NCBI RefSeq assembly: GCF_019166065.1
Contig: NZ_JAHTBN010000002.1
Location: forward strand, 682,001-746,000
Source of the DNA: Candidimonas humi
Lineage (GTDB): Bacteria > Pseudomonadota > Gammaproteobacteria > Burkholderiales > Burkholderiaceae_B
DNA: 64,000 bases
Reading direction: 5' to 3'
In this document: positions 33,512-41,754 of the stretch, one piece after another
How the letters are laid out: every line of letters starts with the position of its first letter
Numbering within the stretch: position 1 is the first letter of the stretch
Notes under the pieces: generated by a model
The model's input: the letters and a program-made list of their open reading frames with translations, nothing else
What the model was told of the DNA's origin: nothing
Database searches by the model: none
Position numbers and translations under genes: made by a program

Positions 33512-34387
33512 TCAGCCGCCCACCACGCGTTCGATGAACGCGCCGAGCGCGGGGTTGTCGTGCCTGGCGCGCCAGGCCAGATAGATTTCGGCATGCAGGC
33601 TGTTGTGCTGCAGCGGCCGGAATATCACCTCGTGAAAGCGCAGTTCCCTGGCCGAGTCCGGCACGATGCCGGCTCCCATGCCGGCCCTGACCAGCGCCAG
33701 CAGCGTGTGGGTCTGGCCGGCGTATTGCGCGATCAGCGGCGAGGCGCCCGCCAATTCCATCGCGCCGACGATACGGTCGTGGAAATATTTGCCTTCCTTG
33801 GGGGCATAAAGAATGAAAGGCTGCTGGTGCAAGGCTTTCAGCGGCACCGTCTTCAGTTGCGCCAGCGGGGAATCCTGGTGCAGGGCTAGCACCAGCGGCT
33901 GGCGTTCGATCAGGCGGTGGGCAAAGCCCGGCTGCTGCGGCACGTGGCGGGTCAGCGCGGCATCGAGCTCGCCGGCAAGCAACAGGCTGTTGAGGTCGGT
34001 CGACACCATTTCACGCAACTGGATGTCGACGTCGGGCAGGATCAGGCGAGTGCGCTTGATGAGCGTGGGCATGAGGCGGTAGGCCGCGACCGCCGTGAAC
34101 CCGAGCGCGATATTGCCCGCTTCGCCGCCGGACATGCGGCGCGCGGCCAGCGCCGCGCGCGCCGACAGGTCCAGCAAGTGGCGCGCGTCTCTGAGCAGGC
34201 TGCGGCCGGCCGGGGTAAGTTCCACCTGGCGGCTGCTGCGCGCGAAGAGCGCCGTGCCTACGTCCTGTTCCAGCAACTGGATCTGCCGGCTGAGCGGCGG
34301 CTGGGTCATGCACAGGCGCGCTGCGGCACGGCCGAAGTGCAGTTCTTCGGCCACGGCCACGAAGCATTCGAGCTGGCGTAGTTCCAT
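33512..34387 (-). CDS. LysR-family regulator
   Basis: 291 aa. The winged helix-turn-helix at residues 1-60 (MELRQLECFVAVAEELHFGR, then QPPLSRQIQLLEQDVG) is of the CatR/BenM-like branch. The effector domain follows from about residue 90. It is divergent from a Bug gene over 215 bases containing two dyads (34401-34415 and 34430-34448). It probably controls the Bug gene and perhaps the SDR beyond the IS remnant. Confidence 0.93.
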   Translation of the reverse strand: MELRQLECFVAVAEELHFGRAAARLCMTQPPLSRQIQLLEQDVGTALFARSSRQVELTPAGRSLLRDARHLLDLSARAALAARRMSGGEAGNIALGFTAVAAYRLMPTLIKRTRLILPDVDIQLREMVSTDLNSLLLAGELDAALTRHVPQQPGFAHRLIERQPLVLALHQDSPLAQLKTVPLKALHQQPFILYAPKEGKYFHDRIVGAMELAGASPLIAQYAGQTHTLLALVRAGMGAGIVPDSARELRFHEVIFRPLQHNSLHAEIYLAWRARHDNPALGAFIERVVGG

Positions 34388-34400
34388 CGCTATCTTATTG

Positions 34401-34452
34401 ATTCAATAATTGAATTGATCTATGTTATTTATAGCTCGAACGGCTATAGATC
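34401..34452. promoter_or_regulatory. Dyads in LysR/Bug divergent region
   Basis: ATTCAA-TAA-TTGAAT (34401-34415) is a perfect 6-bp inverted repeat. TATAGC-N7-GCTATA (34430-34448) is a second one, and GATCTAT/ATAGATC (34417-34423, 34446-34452) a third overlapping it. The region is AT-rich against the GC-rich surroundings. Such paired dyads are typical of recognition and activation sites of LysR regulators. Confidence 0.6.
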
Positions 34453-34602
34453 GCAATTCATCCCTATACTTCGACACTCTGCGGCCAGACCGCGGGTCCT
34501 GTTTCATCTGGGCCGGTGTCGAGGAGCATGCAGCTTCCGGCAGGCGGCCCGGCCTGCACGGCGCGACCTATTCCACAATCAGCAAGAAGAGGCATGAAAT
34601 CG

Positions 34603-35595
34603 ATGGAGACTACAAATAAATTCCGCATCCGGGTGCGCATGTTCGGCGCCGCGGCGGCCATGGCGGCGTTGTTGCCGCTGGCCAGCCACGCCGCCGACAC
34701 ATATCCGTCGCGGCCTATCAACTTGATCGTGCCGTTCGCCCCGGGCGGCGGCACGGATATTTCCGCCCGCCTGCTGGCTTCGGAACTGGGCCGCAAAATG
34801 AACGTCAGCATCGTGGTCGACAACCGTCCCGGCGCGGGCGGCCAGATCGCCGCCGACTATGTCGCGCGCGCCAAGCCGGACGGCTACACGCTGTTGTTCG
34901 CCAATTCCGGCATGCTGGCCATCAACCCGTGGCTGTACAAGCTGCACAATGACCCGGCCAAGGCGTTCGAGCCCGTGTCGATGTTCTCGGACCTGCCGTT
35001 CGTGCTGGTCGTGTCGAATTCCCTGAAGGCCAAGAATGTGCAGGAACTGGTGGCGCTGGCCAAGGCCGAGCCGGGCAAGCACACTTTCGCCAGTTCGGGC
35101 ATAGGCGGTGCGCCGCACCTGGCCGGCGAAATTTTCCAGGAAGCCACCGGCGTGAAGCTGGCGCATATTCCCTACAAAGGGGGCGGCCCGGCCATGACCG
35201 ACTTGATCGCCGGCCGTGTGGACATGTTGTTCGCTTCGGTGCTCGAGACCGTGGCTTATGTGAAAGGCGGCAAGCTCAGGGCCTTCGCAGTGACCGGGGA
35301 CAAGCGCGCGCCGGTCATGCCGGACGTGCCTACGCTGGACGAGGCCGGCATACACAACGCGCAGACGGGCTCCTGGACCGCGGTGCTGGTGCCCAAGGGC
35401 ACGCCCAAGGACATCGTCGACAAGCTGTCCGCGACCATACGCGAAATCGCTGCTTCCAAGAGCATCGAGGACAAGCTGACCTCGCAAGGCGCCGTGGCGC
35501 ACGGTTCGACGCCCGAAGAACTGGCCAAGATCGCCGCCGACTCGCGCGCCCGTTATGGCAAGATCATCAAAGAGCGCCATCTGAGCCTGAACTGA
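34603..35595 (+). CDS. Bug/TctC-family periplasmic solute-binding protein (fifth)
   Basis: 330 aa from ATG 34603 (AGAGG ten bases upstream); ATG 34594 would add three residues and has its ribosome site too close. A much longer frame from 34516 lacks a proper signal start. The signal peptide ends near SHA-ADT. Hallmarks: INLIVPFAPGGGTDISARLL, IVVDNRPGAGGQIAADYV and KPDGYTLLFA. Divergent from a LysR gene; ligand unknown. Downstream lies an IS3-family remnant that provides a strong terminator hairpin. Confidence 0.9.
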   Translation: METTNKFRIRVRMFGAAAAMAALLPLASHAADTYPSRPINLIVPFAPGGGTDISARLLASELGRKMNVSIVVDNRPGAGGQIAADYVARAKPDGYTLLFANSGMLAINPWLYKLHNDPAKAFEPVSMFSDLPFVLVVSNSLKAKNVQELVALAKAEPGKHTFASSGIGGAPHLAGEIFQEATGVKLAHIPYKGGGPAMTDLIAGRVDMLFASVLETVAYVKGGKLRAFAVTGDKRAPVMPDVPTLDEAGIHNAQTGSWTAVLVPKGTPKDIVDKLSATIREIAASKSIEDKLTSQGAVAHGSTPEELAKIAADSRARYGKIIKERHLSLN

Positions 35596-35681
35596 CGCGG
35601 CATGCCGCGCCGCGAGAGCCGCCCCAGCCGCGCCTGATGGGTGATTCTCGTGCTACAAGGCCCGGGTCCCATGCTGAACCG

Positions 35682-35725
35682 CACCCCAAAAGTCGGACAT
35701 CGATCCAGGCTTTGGGGTGTTTTTT
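35682..35725 (+). terminator. Intrinsic terminator formed by the IS remnant
   Basis: CACCCCAAA (35682-35690) pairs with TTTGGGGTG (35711-35719) and is followed at once by six T residues (35720-35725). It lies 86 bases downstream of the Bug stop on the plus strand and probably ends that transcript, a function supplied by IS DNA. Confidence 0.65.
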
Positions 35726-35791
35726 ATGGCGAAGTATGACGAGCAGTTCAAGCTGGGGCCTGGGCCTTTTTCCAGCGCCGGCGCGCCTTGA
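35726..35791 (+). pseudogene. Fragment of IS3-family OrfA transposase gene
   Basis: ATG at 35726 reads MAKYDEQFKL, the usual opening of IS150-group OrfA proteins, then runs into unrelated GPGPFSSAGAP and a TGA at 35791. The break after codon 10 marks the deletion junction. No functional transposase remains. Confidence 0.65.
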
Positions 35792-35818
35792 AAGTGCCGA
35801 CCCATTTTGGGGCAGGCC

Positions 35819-36607
35819 CTACACCACCATCGGTGTCGCCGCGCCGTCCATGCACAGGATGGCGCCCGAGATATAGCTTGCCTTGGGCGAGCACAAGAAC
35901 AGCACGGCATTGGCGATTTCATCGGGCGAGGCGATGTGGCCCAGCGGCATTTTGGCCTCGGCCTGTTTCTTGGCGGCCTCTACCGTGATGTTGCGGGCGC
36001 GCGCTTCGGCTTCCAGGCCCTGTCCCATGCGGTCGGTCAGGGTGACGGTGGGATTGACGGCGTTCACGCGCACGCCCATGGGGCCGTATGCCGCGGCCAG
36101 CCCGGCGCTGGCAAGCATCAGCGCCGCGTTGGCGGCGCCGCCCGAGATGTGTACGGTGCTGGCGACTTTGCCGCCCATGCCGACGATGTTGACTACGGCG
36201 CCGGTCTTGCGCTGGCCCATGCGTTTGATCAAGGGGTCGATCACATTGATGTAGGAGAAGAATTTCGCCTGCATCGAGTTGTGCCAGGCTTGCGGCGTAA
36301 GTTCGGGAAACGGCGTGCGGCGGGCCGCGCCCGCGGAATTGACCAGGATATCGATAGGGCCGCCGCCGGCCTCCGCCGCGTCGATCATTTGTAGCGCCGC
36401 GTCCGCGTCGGTCAGGTCGGCGCGATAGCCCACGGCCTCGAAGCCCGCGTCGCGCAGTTTGGCGACCGCTGCATCGAGCCTGGCCGCATCGCGTCCGACT
36501 ATGCTGAGCCTCGCGCCTTCGCGACCGAAGCCCTGGGCGCAGGCCAGGCCGATGCCCCGGCTGCCGCCCGTGATGAGTACATGTTTGCCTGCAAGTTCGA
36601 GATCCAT
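35819..36607 (-). CDS. Short-chain dehydrogenase-like protein lacking the Ser-Tyr-Lys catalytic set
   Basis: 262 aa. Cofactor loop ITGGSRGIGLA (12-22), Asp64 (RADLTD) and VNSAGA (89-94) show a normal Rossmann fold. At the active site the usual Y-x-x-x-K is replaced: the aligned positions are Gly156 and Asn160 (SGGAANAALM), and the Ser position near 143 is Gly (IVGMGG). The rest of the block (YGPMGVRVNAVNP) is intact, so this looks like a stable divergent lineage, not decay. It may bind NAD(P) without classical chemistry or use other residues. Stop codon lies five bases from the IS remnant. Confidence 0.85.
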   Translation of the reverse strand: MDLELAGKHVLITGGSRGIGLACAQGFGREGARLSIVGRDAARLDAAVAKLRDAGFEAVGYRADLTDADAALQMIDAAEAGGGPIDILVNSAGAARRTPFPELTPQAWHNSMQAKFFSYINVIDPLIKRMGQRKTGAVVNIVGMGGKVASTVHISGGAANAALMLASAGLAAAYGPMGVRVNAVNPTVTLTDRMGQGLEAEARARNITVEAAKKQAEAKMPLGHIASPDEIANAVLFLCSPKASYISGAILCMDGAATPMVV

Positions 36608-36732
36608 GAAGTTTCCCCGGCTGGGTGTGTGATGAGAGGTTGGAAACAGGGTGTACGCCGCACACTATAGCGCCGGGCCGTAGCGAATGGATATGGCCGT
36701 TTGGCGGTTCGGCAGTTCGGCCGCTCGGGCGC

Positions 36733-36750
36733 GGCCTGGCCCGCCAGGCC
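36733..36750. terminator. Short GC-rich hairpin
   Basis: GGCCTGG (36733-36739), loop CCCG, CCAGGCC (36744-36750): perfect seven-base arms. It lies 76 bases beyond the LysR stop on the minus strand, where no T-run follows. Possible end of the LysR transcript. Confidence 0.35.
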
Positions 36751-36825
36751 CCGGGCTGGATGCATGCTCCGGGGCGTGGATGCTCTCAACTGTTTTGACT
36801 TATATGGGCTCGGCGCTGCAGCGCC

Positions 36826-37755
36826 TCAATTGCGGGCGCGCAGCGTGCTGCCCAGGCTGAACAGGCCCAGTCTCGACAGGCGGGCCGATTCCTCGGTGAT
36901 CAGGTCTTTCAACATCGATACCGCGGGATCGGGAGTGCGCCGGATCCGGGTGGCGACCAGCAGTTGCCGGTACAACTGGACGCCGGAAATTTCCGACAGC
37001 GTGATGGGCGATGAGGATTCGACCGGCTTGAATACGGATATCGGCATCAGGGTCGACCAGTGGCCGTGCAGCACGAGCTCGCGGATGGAATCGACCGAAT
37101 CCATTTCCACGGGAATGTTCAGGGTAATGCCCAGCGGCGCGAGCTGCGGCTCGACGATGCCGCGGTGCAAGGTCGTCATGAGCAGGGGAATGCGCCGCAA
37201 GTCGGCCGCCTGGACGACAGGCTGGATCTTGCGCGATTTCTGCGTGACCAGCACGAACGGCTCGCCCAGCAAGGGCTGCAGAGTGACGGGCACGCTGGAA
37301 GCAGCGTCGGTCTTGGTGATGACTGCGATGTCTATGATGCCTTTCACCAGCCAGTCGAGCAGGGCGGGGGTGAAAGCCTCGCGCACGGCCAGGTGCATGC
37401 CGGGCAGGATGCGCCGGCAGGTGTCGAAGACGCCGGGGACGATGATGCGGGCCAGCGTCGGCGATGCGCCCAGGGCTACCCGGGATTGCGCCGGCCCGCC
37501 GGGGGCTTCGAGCTGCTTCCTGACCCGGTCGGCCTCGGCCAGGATGCGCTGGGCCGCCGTGTAGAGCGTCACGCCCGCGGGGGTGAGGTGCACGCCCCGC
37601 GAGGTGCGCAGCAGCAGTTCGACCCCGAGATCTTGTTCGAGCTGGCGGATTTGCCGGGTGATGGCCGGCTGGGCGATCGATATCGCCGCGGATGCGGCGT
37701 TGAGGCTGCCGGCATCGGCGGCGGCCACGAAGTATCGCAATGCGCGCAGGTCCAT
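36826..37755 (-). CDS. LysR-family regulator
   Basis: 309 aa. Starts MDLRALRYFVAAADAGSLNA with the helix-turn-helix AQPAITRQIRQLEQDLG near residues 28-44. The effector domain is of the Nac/Cbl-like or CynR-like type (GVHLTPAGVTLY linker). Divergent from an Ldh2-type dehydrogenase gene; the 199-base region between holds an 8-bp perfect dyad. It likely senses the keto acid or hydroxy acid handled by the divergent operon. Confidence 0.93.
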   Translation of the reverse strand: MDLRALRYFVAAADAGSLNAASAAISIAQPAITRQIRQLEQDLGVELLLRTSRGVHLTPAGVTLYTAAQRILAEADRVRKQLEAPGGPAQSRVALGASPTLARIIVPGVFDTCRRILPGMHLAVREAFTPALLDWLVKGIIDIAVITKTDAASSVPVTLQPLLGEPFVLVTQKSRKIQPVVQAADLRRIPLLMTTLHRGIVEPQLAPLGITLNIPVEMDSVDSIRELVLHGHWSTLMPISVFKPVESSSPITLSEISGVQLYRQLLVATRIRRTPDPAVSMLKDLITEESARLSRLGLFSLGSTLRARN

Positions 37756-37862
37756 CGCTGCTGTTCCGTTTGCTGGTGTGTATCGGTGTCGTTCAGGAGC
37801 CGTATCGGCCGGCCCCGCGAGGGGGGCGAGCCGGCAGGAAGGCGAGGTGCCGGCGGGGCTTG

Positions 37863-37883
37863 GCTATATCGCTTTGATATAGC
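37863..37883. promoter_or_regulatory. LysR-type recognition dyad GCTATATC-N5-GATATAGC
   Basis: Perfect eight-base arms (37863-37870 and 37876-37883) with spacer GCTTT. It lies 107 bases from the LysR start and 71 bases before the dehydrogenase start, in a GC-poor patch. It fits a LysR recognition-binding site. Confidence 0.7.
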
Positions 37884-37954
37884 TAGGCCAATATACAGTA
37901 TTGGACACCCCGCAACAAGCTTCCTAAACTTGCCTCGAACCTTGTGATTCCGCC

Positions 37955-39049
37955 ATGACCAAACCAGACAAGCAATTTGTACGGGCAGAAGTCTCCGAGC
38001 TTGCCCGCTTCATCGCCAGCGCGCTGGAACGCGCCGGCCTGCCCGCGCCGGATGCCGGCACCGTCGGCGGCCTGATGGCCGAGGCCGACCTGCAAGGGTC
38101 CGACGGCCATGGGGTCATACGGCTGCCGCAGTACGTAAAGCGCATCCGCGCCGGCGGCATCAATGTGCGGCCCGACATCCATGTCGTCAGCGAGCATGCG
38201 GCGATGGCGGTGCTGGACGGCGACAATGGCATGGGGCACCTGGTGGTGTCGCGCGCGGTGGATCTGGCCGTGGAAAAAGCCCGGGCCTGCGGCATAGGCT
38301 GGGTCAGTACCCGGGCCAGCAATCATGCCGGGCCGGCATCGCTATACGTGCGCAAAGTGTTGCGGCACGACATGCTGGGCCTGTATTTCGCGGTGGGCAA
38401 TGCCAACCACTTGCCGCCCTGGGGCGGCCTGGAAATGCTGCTGTCGACCAATCCGATCGCCGTGGCCGTGCCGGCCGGCACGGAACCTCCCATCGTGCTG
38501 GACATGGCCACTACAGTGGCCGCATACGGCAAGGTCAAGGCGCTCGCCAAGCGCGGCCAGATGATGCCCGAAGGCTGGATGATGGACCGCGAGGGCCAGC
38601 CCCTGCTGGACCCGGCCCGGGCGGGCGAAGGCTTCCTGTTGCCCATCGGCGGCTACAAGGGTTATGGCCTGGCTCTGGTGACGGGGCTGCTTGCGGGCAC
38701 CCTGGGCGGCGGCGCGATGGGGCGCGACGTGGTCGACTTCAACAAGGACCACGTCACCCCCACCAATACCGGCCAGGCGATACTCGCGCTCGATCTCAAG
38801 GTCTTTCGCGATCCGGCAGCATTCAAGACCGACGTCGATCGCCTGGTCCGCGATATCCGCGGCAGCCAGCGTTTGCCGGGCGTGGAGCATATCCGGCTGC
38901 CCGGCGAGCAAAGCAATGCGAAACGCGAAATATATGCCGAGGCCGGCATCCCGATCGCGGCCGCCCTGGCGCTCGAACTCGACGCGCTGGCCGCCGAGCT
39001 GGGTATAGAACCTTTGCGATCGATGAGCCCGGCAGGCACGGGCGCTTGA
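37955..39049 (+). CDS. Ldh2-family malate/L-lactate-type dehydrogenase
   Basis: 364 aa. The family (MDH type 2 / YbiC / ComC / DpkA group) reduces or oxidises 2-keto/2-hydroxy or imino acids with NAD(P)H. Seen: ADLQGSDGHGVIRLPQYVKR (catalytic His region, about 46-66), STRASNHAGPASLYVRKVL (about 110-128), GNANHLPPWGG and LSTNPIAVAVPAG (nucleotide and substrate contacts), and PIGGYKGYGLALVTGLLAG. Followed by a cupin and a Bug gene, all on one strand, under the divergent LysR. Substrate may be a sulfolactate-, malate- or ketogluconate-like acid; not resolved. Confidence 0.9.
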   Translation: MTKPDKQFVRAEVSELARFIASALERAGLPAPDAGTVGGLMAEADLQGSDGHGVIRLPQYVKRIRAGGINVRPDIHVVSEHAAMAVLDGDNGMGHLVVSRAVDLAVEKARACGIGWVSTRASNHAGPASLYVRKVLRHDMLGLYFAVGNANHLPPWGGLEMLLSTNPIAVAVPAGTEPPIVLDMATTVAAYGKVKALAKRGQMMPEGWMMDREGQPLLDPARAGEGFLLPIGGYKGYGLALVTGLLAGTLGGGAMGRDVVDFNKDHVTPTNTGQAILALDLKVFRDPAAFKTDVDRLVRDIRGSQRLPGVEHIRLPGEQSNAKREIYAEAGIPIAAALALELDALAAELGIEPLRSMSPAGTGA

Positions 39050-39122
39050 ATATGTCGGGCCCGGACTGGTGCCGGGCCTGTTGCGTAATGAACATGAAAT
39101 TCCTCGTACAGGAGCCCCAACC

Positions 39123-39533
39123 ATGAGCGAACAGCGCACACCGGCGGTCATGTATCCCGACCGGATCAAGAGCCACGACCGTGGGGGCGGGGCCCGCACC
39201 ACGCCTCTCGTTACCGCGGCCGTCGGCGCCCAGTCCTTCATCAACGGCATCACCGAATTCGCGCCCGGCACGGCCATACCGTTCCACAGCCACAATTGCG
39301 AAGAAAGCGTGATGCTGCTGGAAGGCGACGCCATTCTGGACATCGAGGGCAAGGAATACCGGCTCAAGCCCCTGGACACCACCTGGATCCCGCCGAATAT
39401 TCCCCATCGCTTCCGCAATATGTCGCCGGATAAAGGCATGAAGATCCTGTGGATCTATGCCTCGCCCAACGCGACGCGCACGCTGGTCGAAACCGGCGAG
39501 ACGCGGCCGATAGCCGCCGAGCATCGCCAATAG
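39123..39533 (+). CDS. Small cupin-domain protein
   Basis: 136 aa, a single double-stranded beta-helix. Cupin motif 1 is PFHSHNCEESVMLLEGDA (metal ligands His, His, Glu), motif 2 is WIPPNIPHRFRNMS with its His. It likely binds a divalent metal and may act as an isomerase, lyase or sensor for the same acid as the upstream dehydrogenase. ATG 39123 is supported by AGGAGCCCCA upstream. It is seventy-three bases after the dehydrogenase gene and 88 before the Bug gene. Confidence 0.85.
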   Translation: MSEQRTPAVMYPDRIKSHDRGGGARTTPLVTAAVGAQSFINGITEFAPGTAIPFHSHNCEESVMLLEGDAILDIEGKEYRLKPLDTTWIPPNIPHRFRNMSPDKGMKILWIYASPNATRTLVETGETRPIAAEHRQ

Positions 39534-39621
39534 TCCGCGGCGCGTGCCGCCGGCGCCCGAGCATGGCGCAGCGGCGGCATGCGCCGCGGCGATAAAAAAA
39601 TAAATCACTCAGGAGACAAAA

Positions 39622-40587
39622 ATGTTGCGTATCGTTTGTGCCTTTGCCTGCGCGGCCACGCTTGCCGCGGCGCTGCCGGCGCGTGCCGCGTATCCCGACA
39701 AGCCCATCCGCATGATCATCCCGCTGGCGGCGGGCAGCGCGGTGGACAATGCCGCGCGTGTGCTGGCCAAGAAGATGGCCCAGAACATGGGCGCGTCCAT
39801 CGTGCTGGAAAACATACCCGGCGCGTCCGGGCAGATAGGCGCCGGCCAGGTGGCGCGCGCGGCGCCCGACGGCTACACCATCGGCGGCTTCAACGACAGC
39901 ATCATGACCATGCTGCCGAACATACAGGCGCACCTGCCCTGGGACATCCTGAAAGACTTCGAGCCGGTGTCGCTGGTGGCCACGGTGGAATGGGGCCTGG
40001 TGGCTTCGCTGAAGTCGCCCTATCAATCGGCGGCGGACATCATCAAGGCCGCCAAGGCCGATCCCGGCCAGATCAATTACGGATCCGGCGGCGTCGGCAG
40101 TCCGCAGCACATCGCCATGGCATTGTTCGATTCCGACGCCGGGATCAAGATGCGCCACGTGCCCTACAAGGGGGCCTCGCAGGCGGCGGTCGGCATAGCC
40201 GGCAACGAGGTATCGGTGGGGTTCCAGGGCCTGGCTACCGTCACCGGCCTGGTTGAAGGAGGCAAATTGCGGCTGATCGGCGTTACGACGCCCAATCGCA
40301 TGCCGCAGTTTCCCAATGTGCCCACGGTATCCGAATCGGGCCTGAAAGGGTTCCTGTTCAATTCATGGTTCACCATCGTCGCCCCGGCCGGCACGCCCAA
40401 GCCCATCATCGACCGCCTGAACGCCGAAATCGTCAAGGCCCTGAAAGACCCCGAGGTGATCGAGCGCTACAAGCACTACGGCCTGACGCCGCGCGGCTCG
40501 ACGGCACAGGAACTCGGCGTCGAGACACGCACGCAACTGGCGCGCTACCACAAGCTGATCCACGACGCGGGCATAGAGCCGCGCTGA
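39622..40587 (+). CDS. Bug/TctC-family periplasmic solute-binding protein (sixth)
   Basis: 321 aa with AGGAGAC five bases upstream of ATG. The signal peptide is residues 1-22 (LRIVCAFACAATLAAALPAR). Hallmarks deviate somewhat: PIRMIIPLAAGSAVDNAARV, IVLENIPGASGQIGAGQV (Ile replaces Arg of N-R-P-G) and APDGYTIGGF. Third gene of the dehydrogenase-cupin-Bug unit. It converges on the DapA-like gene across a strong GC hairpin. Confidence 0.9.
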   Translation: MLRIVCAFACAATLAAALPARAAYPDKPIRMIIPLAAGSAVDNAARVLAKKMAQNMGASIVLENIPGASGQIGAGQVARAAPDGYTIGGFNDSIMTMLPNIQAHLPWDILKDFEPVSLVATVEWGLVASLKSPYQSAADIIKAAKADPGQINYGSGGVGSPQHIAMALFDSDAGIKMRHVPYKGASQAAVGIAGNEVSVGFQGLATVTGLVEGGKLRLIGVTTPNRMPQFPNVPTVSESGLKGFLFNSWFTIVAPAGTPKPIIDRLNAEIVKALKDPEVIERYKHYGLTPRGSTAQELGVETRTQLARYHKLIHDAGIEPR

Positions 40588-40614
40588 ATGACTGCGAGCC
40601 GGCGCCTGGCGGTG

Positions 40615-40635
40615 CCGGCCTCGTATCGAGGCCGG
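40615..40635. terminator. Hairpin between convergent Bug and DapA-like genes
   Basis: CCGGCCTCG (40615-40623) and CGAGGCCGG (40627-40635) are perfect nine-base arms around TAT. The pair fills a 59-base gap between two stop codons, so it probably serves both transcripts, although no T-run follows. Confidence 0.5.
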
Positions 40636-40646
40636 GCGCCCGCGGA

Positions 40647-41585
40647 TCAGGCGTCCGCGCCCGCCAGCGACGCCGCATTCTCGATGCGGAAATCGATGGC
40701 CTGCAGGTCGCTCTTCAGCTGGGTGAGTTGCTCTTGGGTGAGTTCGACCAGCGGCGGGCGCATCACCGACCACGACGGGTCTTGCGCCTGCCAGGCGATG
40801 GCCGCCTTCATGGCCGGTATCATGGGCTGCTTCTGGAAGATGCCGCGCACCTGGTCCAGCGCCGCCTGCTGCGCATCGGCGTCTTCCTGGCGCCAGGTTG
40901 CATGAAGCATGGAGATGGCGCGTGCATTGACGTTGCCGGTGGCGGTGATGCAGCCCGCGCCCCCGTGGCGCAAGGTTTGCAGCAGAAAGGTTTCGCTTCC
41001 GGCGAATACGTCGAAGCCGTGGGGCTGGAACTGCTGCAGCATCGCCAGCGTGTTGTCCCAGTTTCCGGAGCTGTCCTTGATGCCGGCGATGGCCTGGGGA
41101 TAGGCCTTCAAGAGGCGTTCGATCAGGGCCAAGCTGATGCCGACCTGGGATACCGGCGGAATATGATAGAGATAGATCTTCAGCCTGGCATCGGCGACGG
41201 CATCGATGACCGTCGCGTAATTCCTGTACAGGCCTTCGTCGCTGACGCCTTTGTAGTAGAAGGGCGGCAGCATCAAGACCCCGGCGCAGCCCAGTTGCAC
41301 GGCGTGCCTGGACAGCTCGATGGAATCAGTGATCGCGCAGCAGCCGGTGCCGGGCATCATGCGGTCGGTGGGCAGGCCTTGTTCGACCAAAGTATCGAGC
41401 AGCCGCTTTTTCTCGCCCACGGACAGTGAGTTCGCCTCGGAATTCGTCCCGAACACGGCCAGGCCCACGTCCTGCGCGATCAAGGACTTGCAGTGCGCCA
41501 CGAACCGCGAGGCGCTGGGAGAGTAGTCAGGATTGAAGGGAGTCAGCACTGGCGAGAGGACGCCGCGGATTTTCTGGTCTGCCAT
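40647..41585 (-). CDS. DapA/NAL-family class I aldolase or dehydratase
   Basis: 312 aa. TIM-barrel with the family's Schiff-base Lys170 (GIKDSSG) and catalytic Tyr140 (YLYHIPP). The pyruvate-binding loop GTTGE is replaced by GTNSEANSLS (46-55). Family members include dihydrodipicolinate synthase, N-acetylneuraminate lyase, 2-keto-3-deoxy-gluconate aldolase and 5-keto-4-deoxyglucarate dehydratase. The context (Ldh2-type dehydrogenase, cupin, Bug) favours a keto-acid aldolase over lysine synthesis. Divergent from the metallo-beta-lactamase-fold gene. Confidence 0.88.
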   Translation of the reverse strand: MADQKIRGVLSPVLTPFNPDYSPSASRFVAHCKSLIAQDVGLAVFGTNSEANSLSVGEKKRLLDTLVEQGLPTDRMMPGTGCCAITDSIELSRHAVQLGCAGVLMLPPFYYKGVSDEGLYRNYATVIDAVADARLKIYLYHIPPVSQVGISLALIERLLKAYPQAIAGIKDSSGNWDNTLAMLQQFQPHGFDVFAGSETFLLQTLRHGGAGCITATGNVNARAISMLHATWRQEDADAQQAALDQVRGIFQKQPMIPAMKAAIAWQAQDPSWSVMRPPLVELTQEQLTQLKSDLQAIDFRIENAASLAGADA

Positions 41586-41691
41586 GAGTCGCTCGATATG
41601 TCGGATTGAAGTTGGGGTACGCCCGAGTATGGCTCATATCGGCGCATCGTCAAAGGGGGTGATGCTTGTTTTAAAAGCTAGTTTTTTTGCT

Positions 41692-41721
41692 TTGAAGAGC
41701 GGTGCCGGCGTGGTTCATAAT
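41692..41721 (+). promoter_or_regulatory. Candidate promoter of the metallo-beta-lactamase-fold gene
   Basis: TTGAAG (41692-41697), an 18-base spacer and CATAAT (41716-41721), about 34 bases before the ATG. It lies in an AT-rich patch with two T/A runs (TTTTAAAA, then seven T). Matches are good but not perfect. Confidence 0.45.
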
Positions 41722-41754
41722 GGCCCCTGTGTTGGGCTGAACATTGCGGGCGAT

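Larger units (their letters stand above)
35675..35814. mobile_element. IS3-family (IS150-group-like) remnant, internally deleted
   Basis: The left end TGAACCGCACCCCAAAAGTC (35675) and the complement of the right end TGCCCCAAAATGGGTCGG (35814 leftwards) share CCCCAAAA...GTCGG, as expected for terminal inverted repeats of this group. Between them are the first ten codons of an IS3-type OrfA and about 60 bases resembling the 3' end; the rest is deleted. The element sits between the Bug gene and the convergent SDR gene, five bases from the SDR stop. It is the only IS trace in the window. Confidence 0.7.

Noticed and set aside
40647-41585. dapA of lysine biosynthesis
   Set aside because: The pyruvate loop differs (GTNSE) and the setting is catabolic; dapA normally sits with lipoprotein or purine genes in this group.
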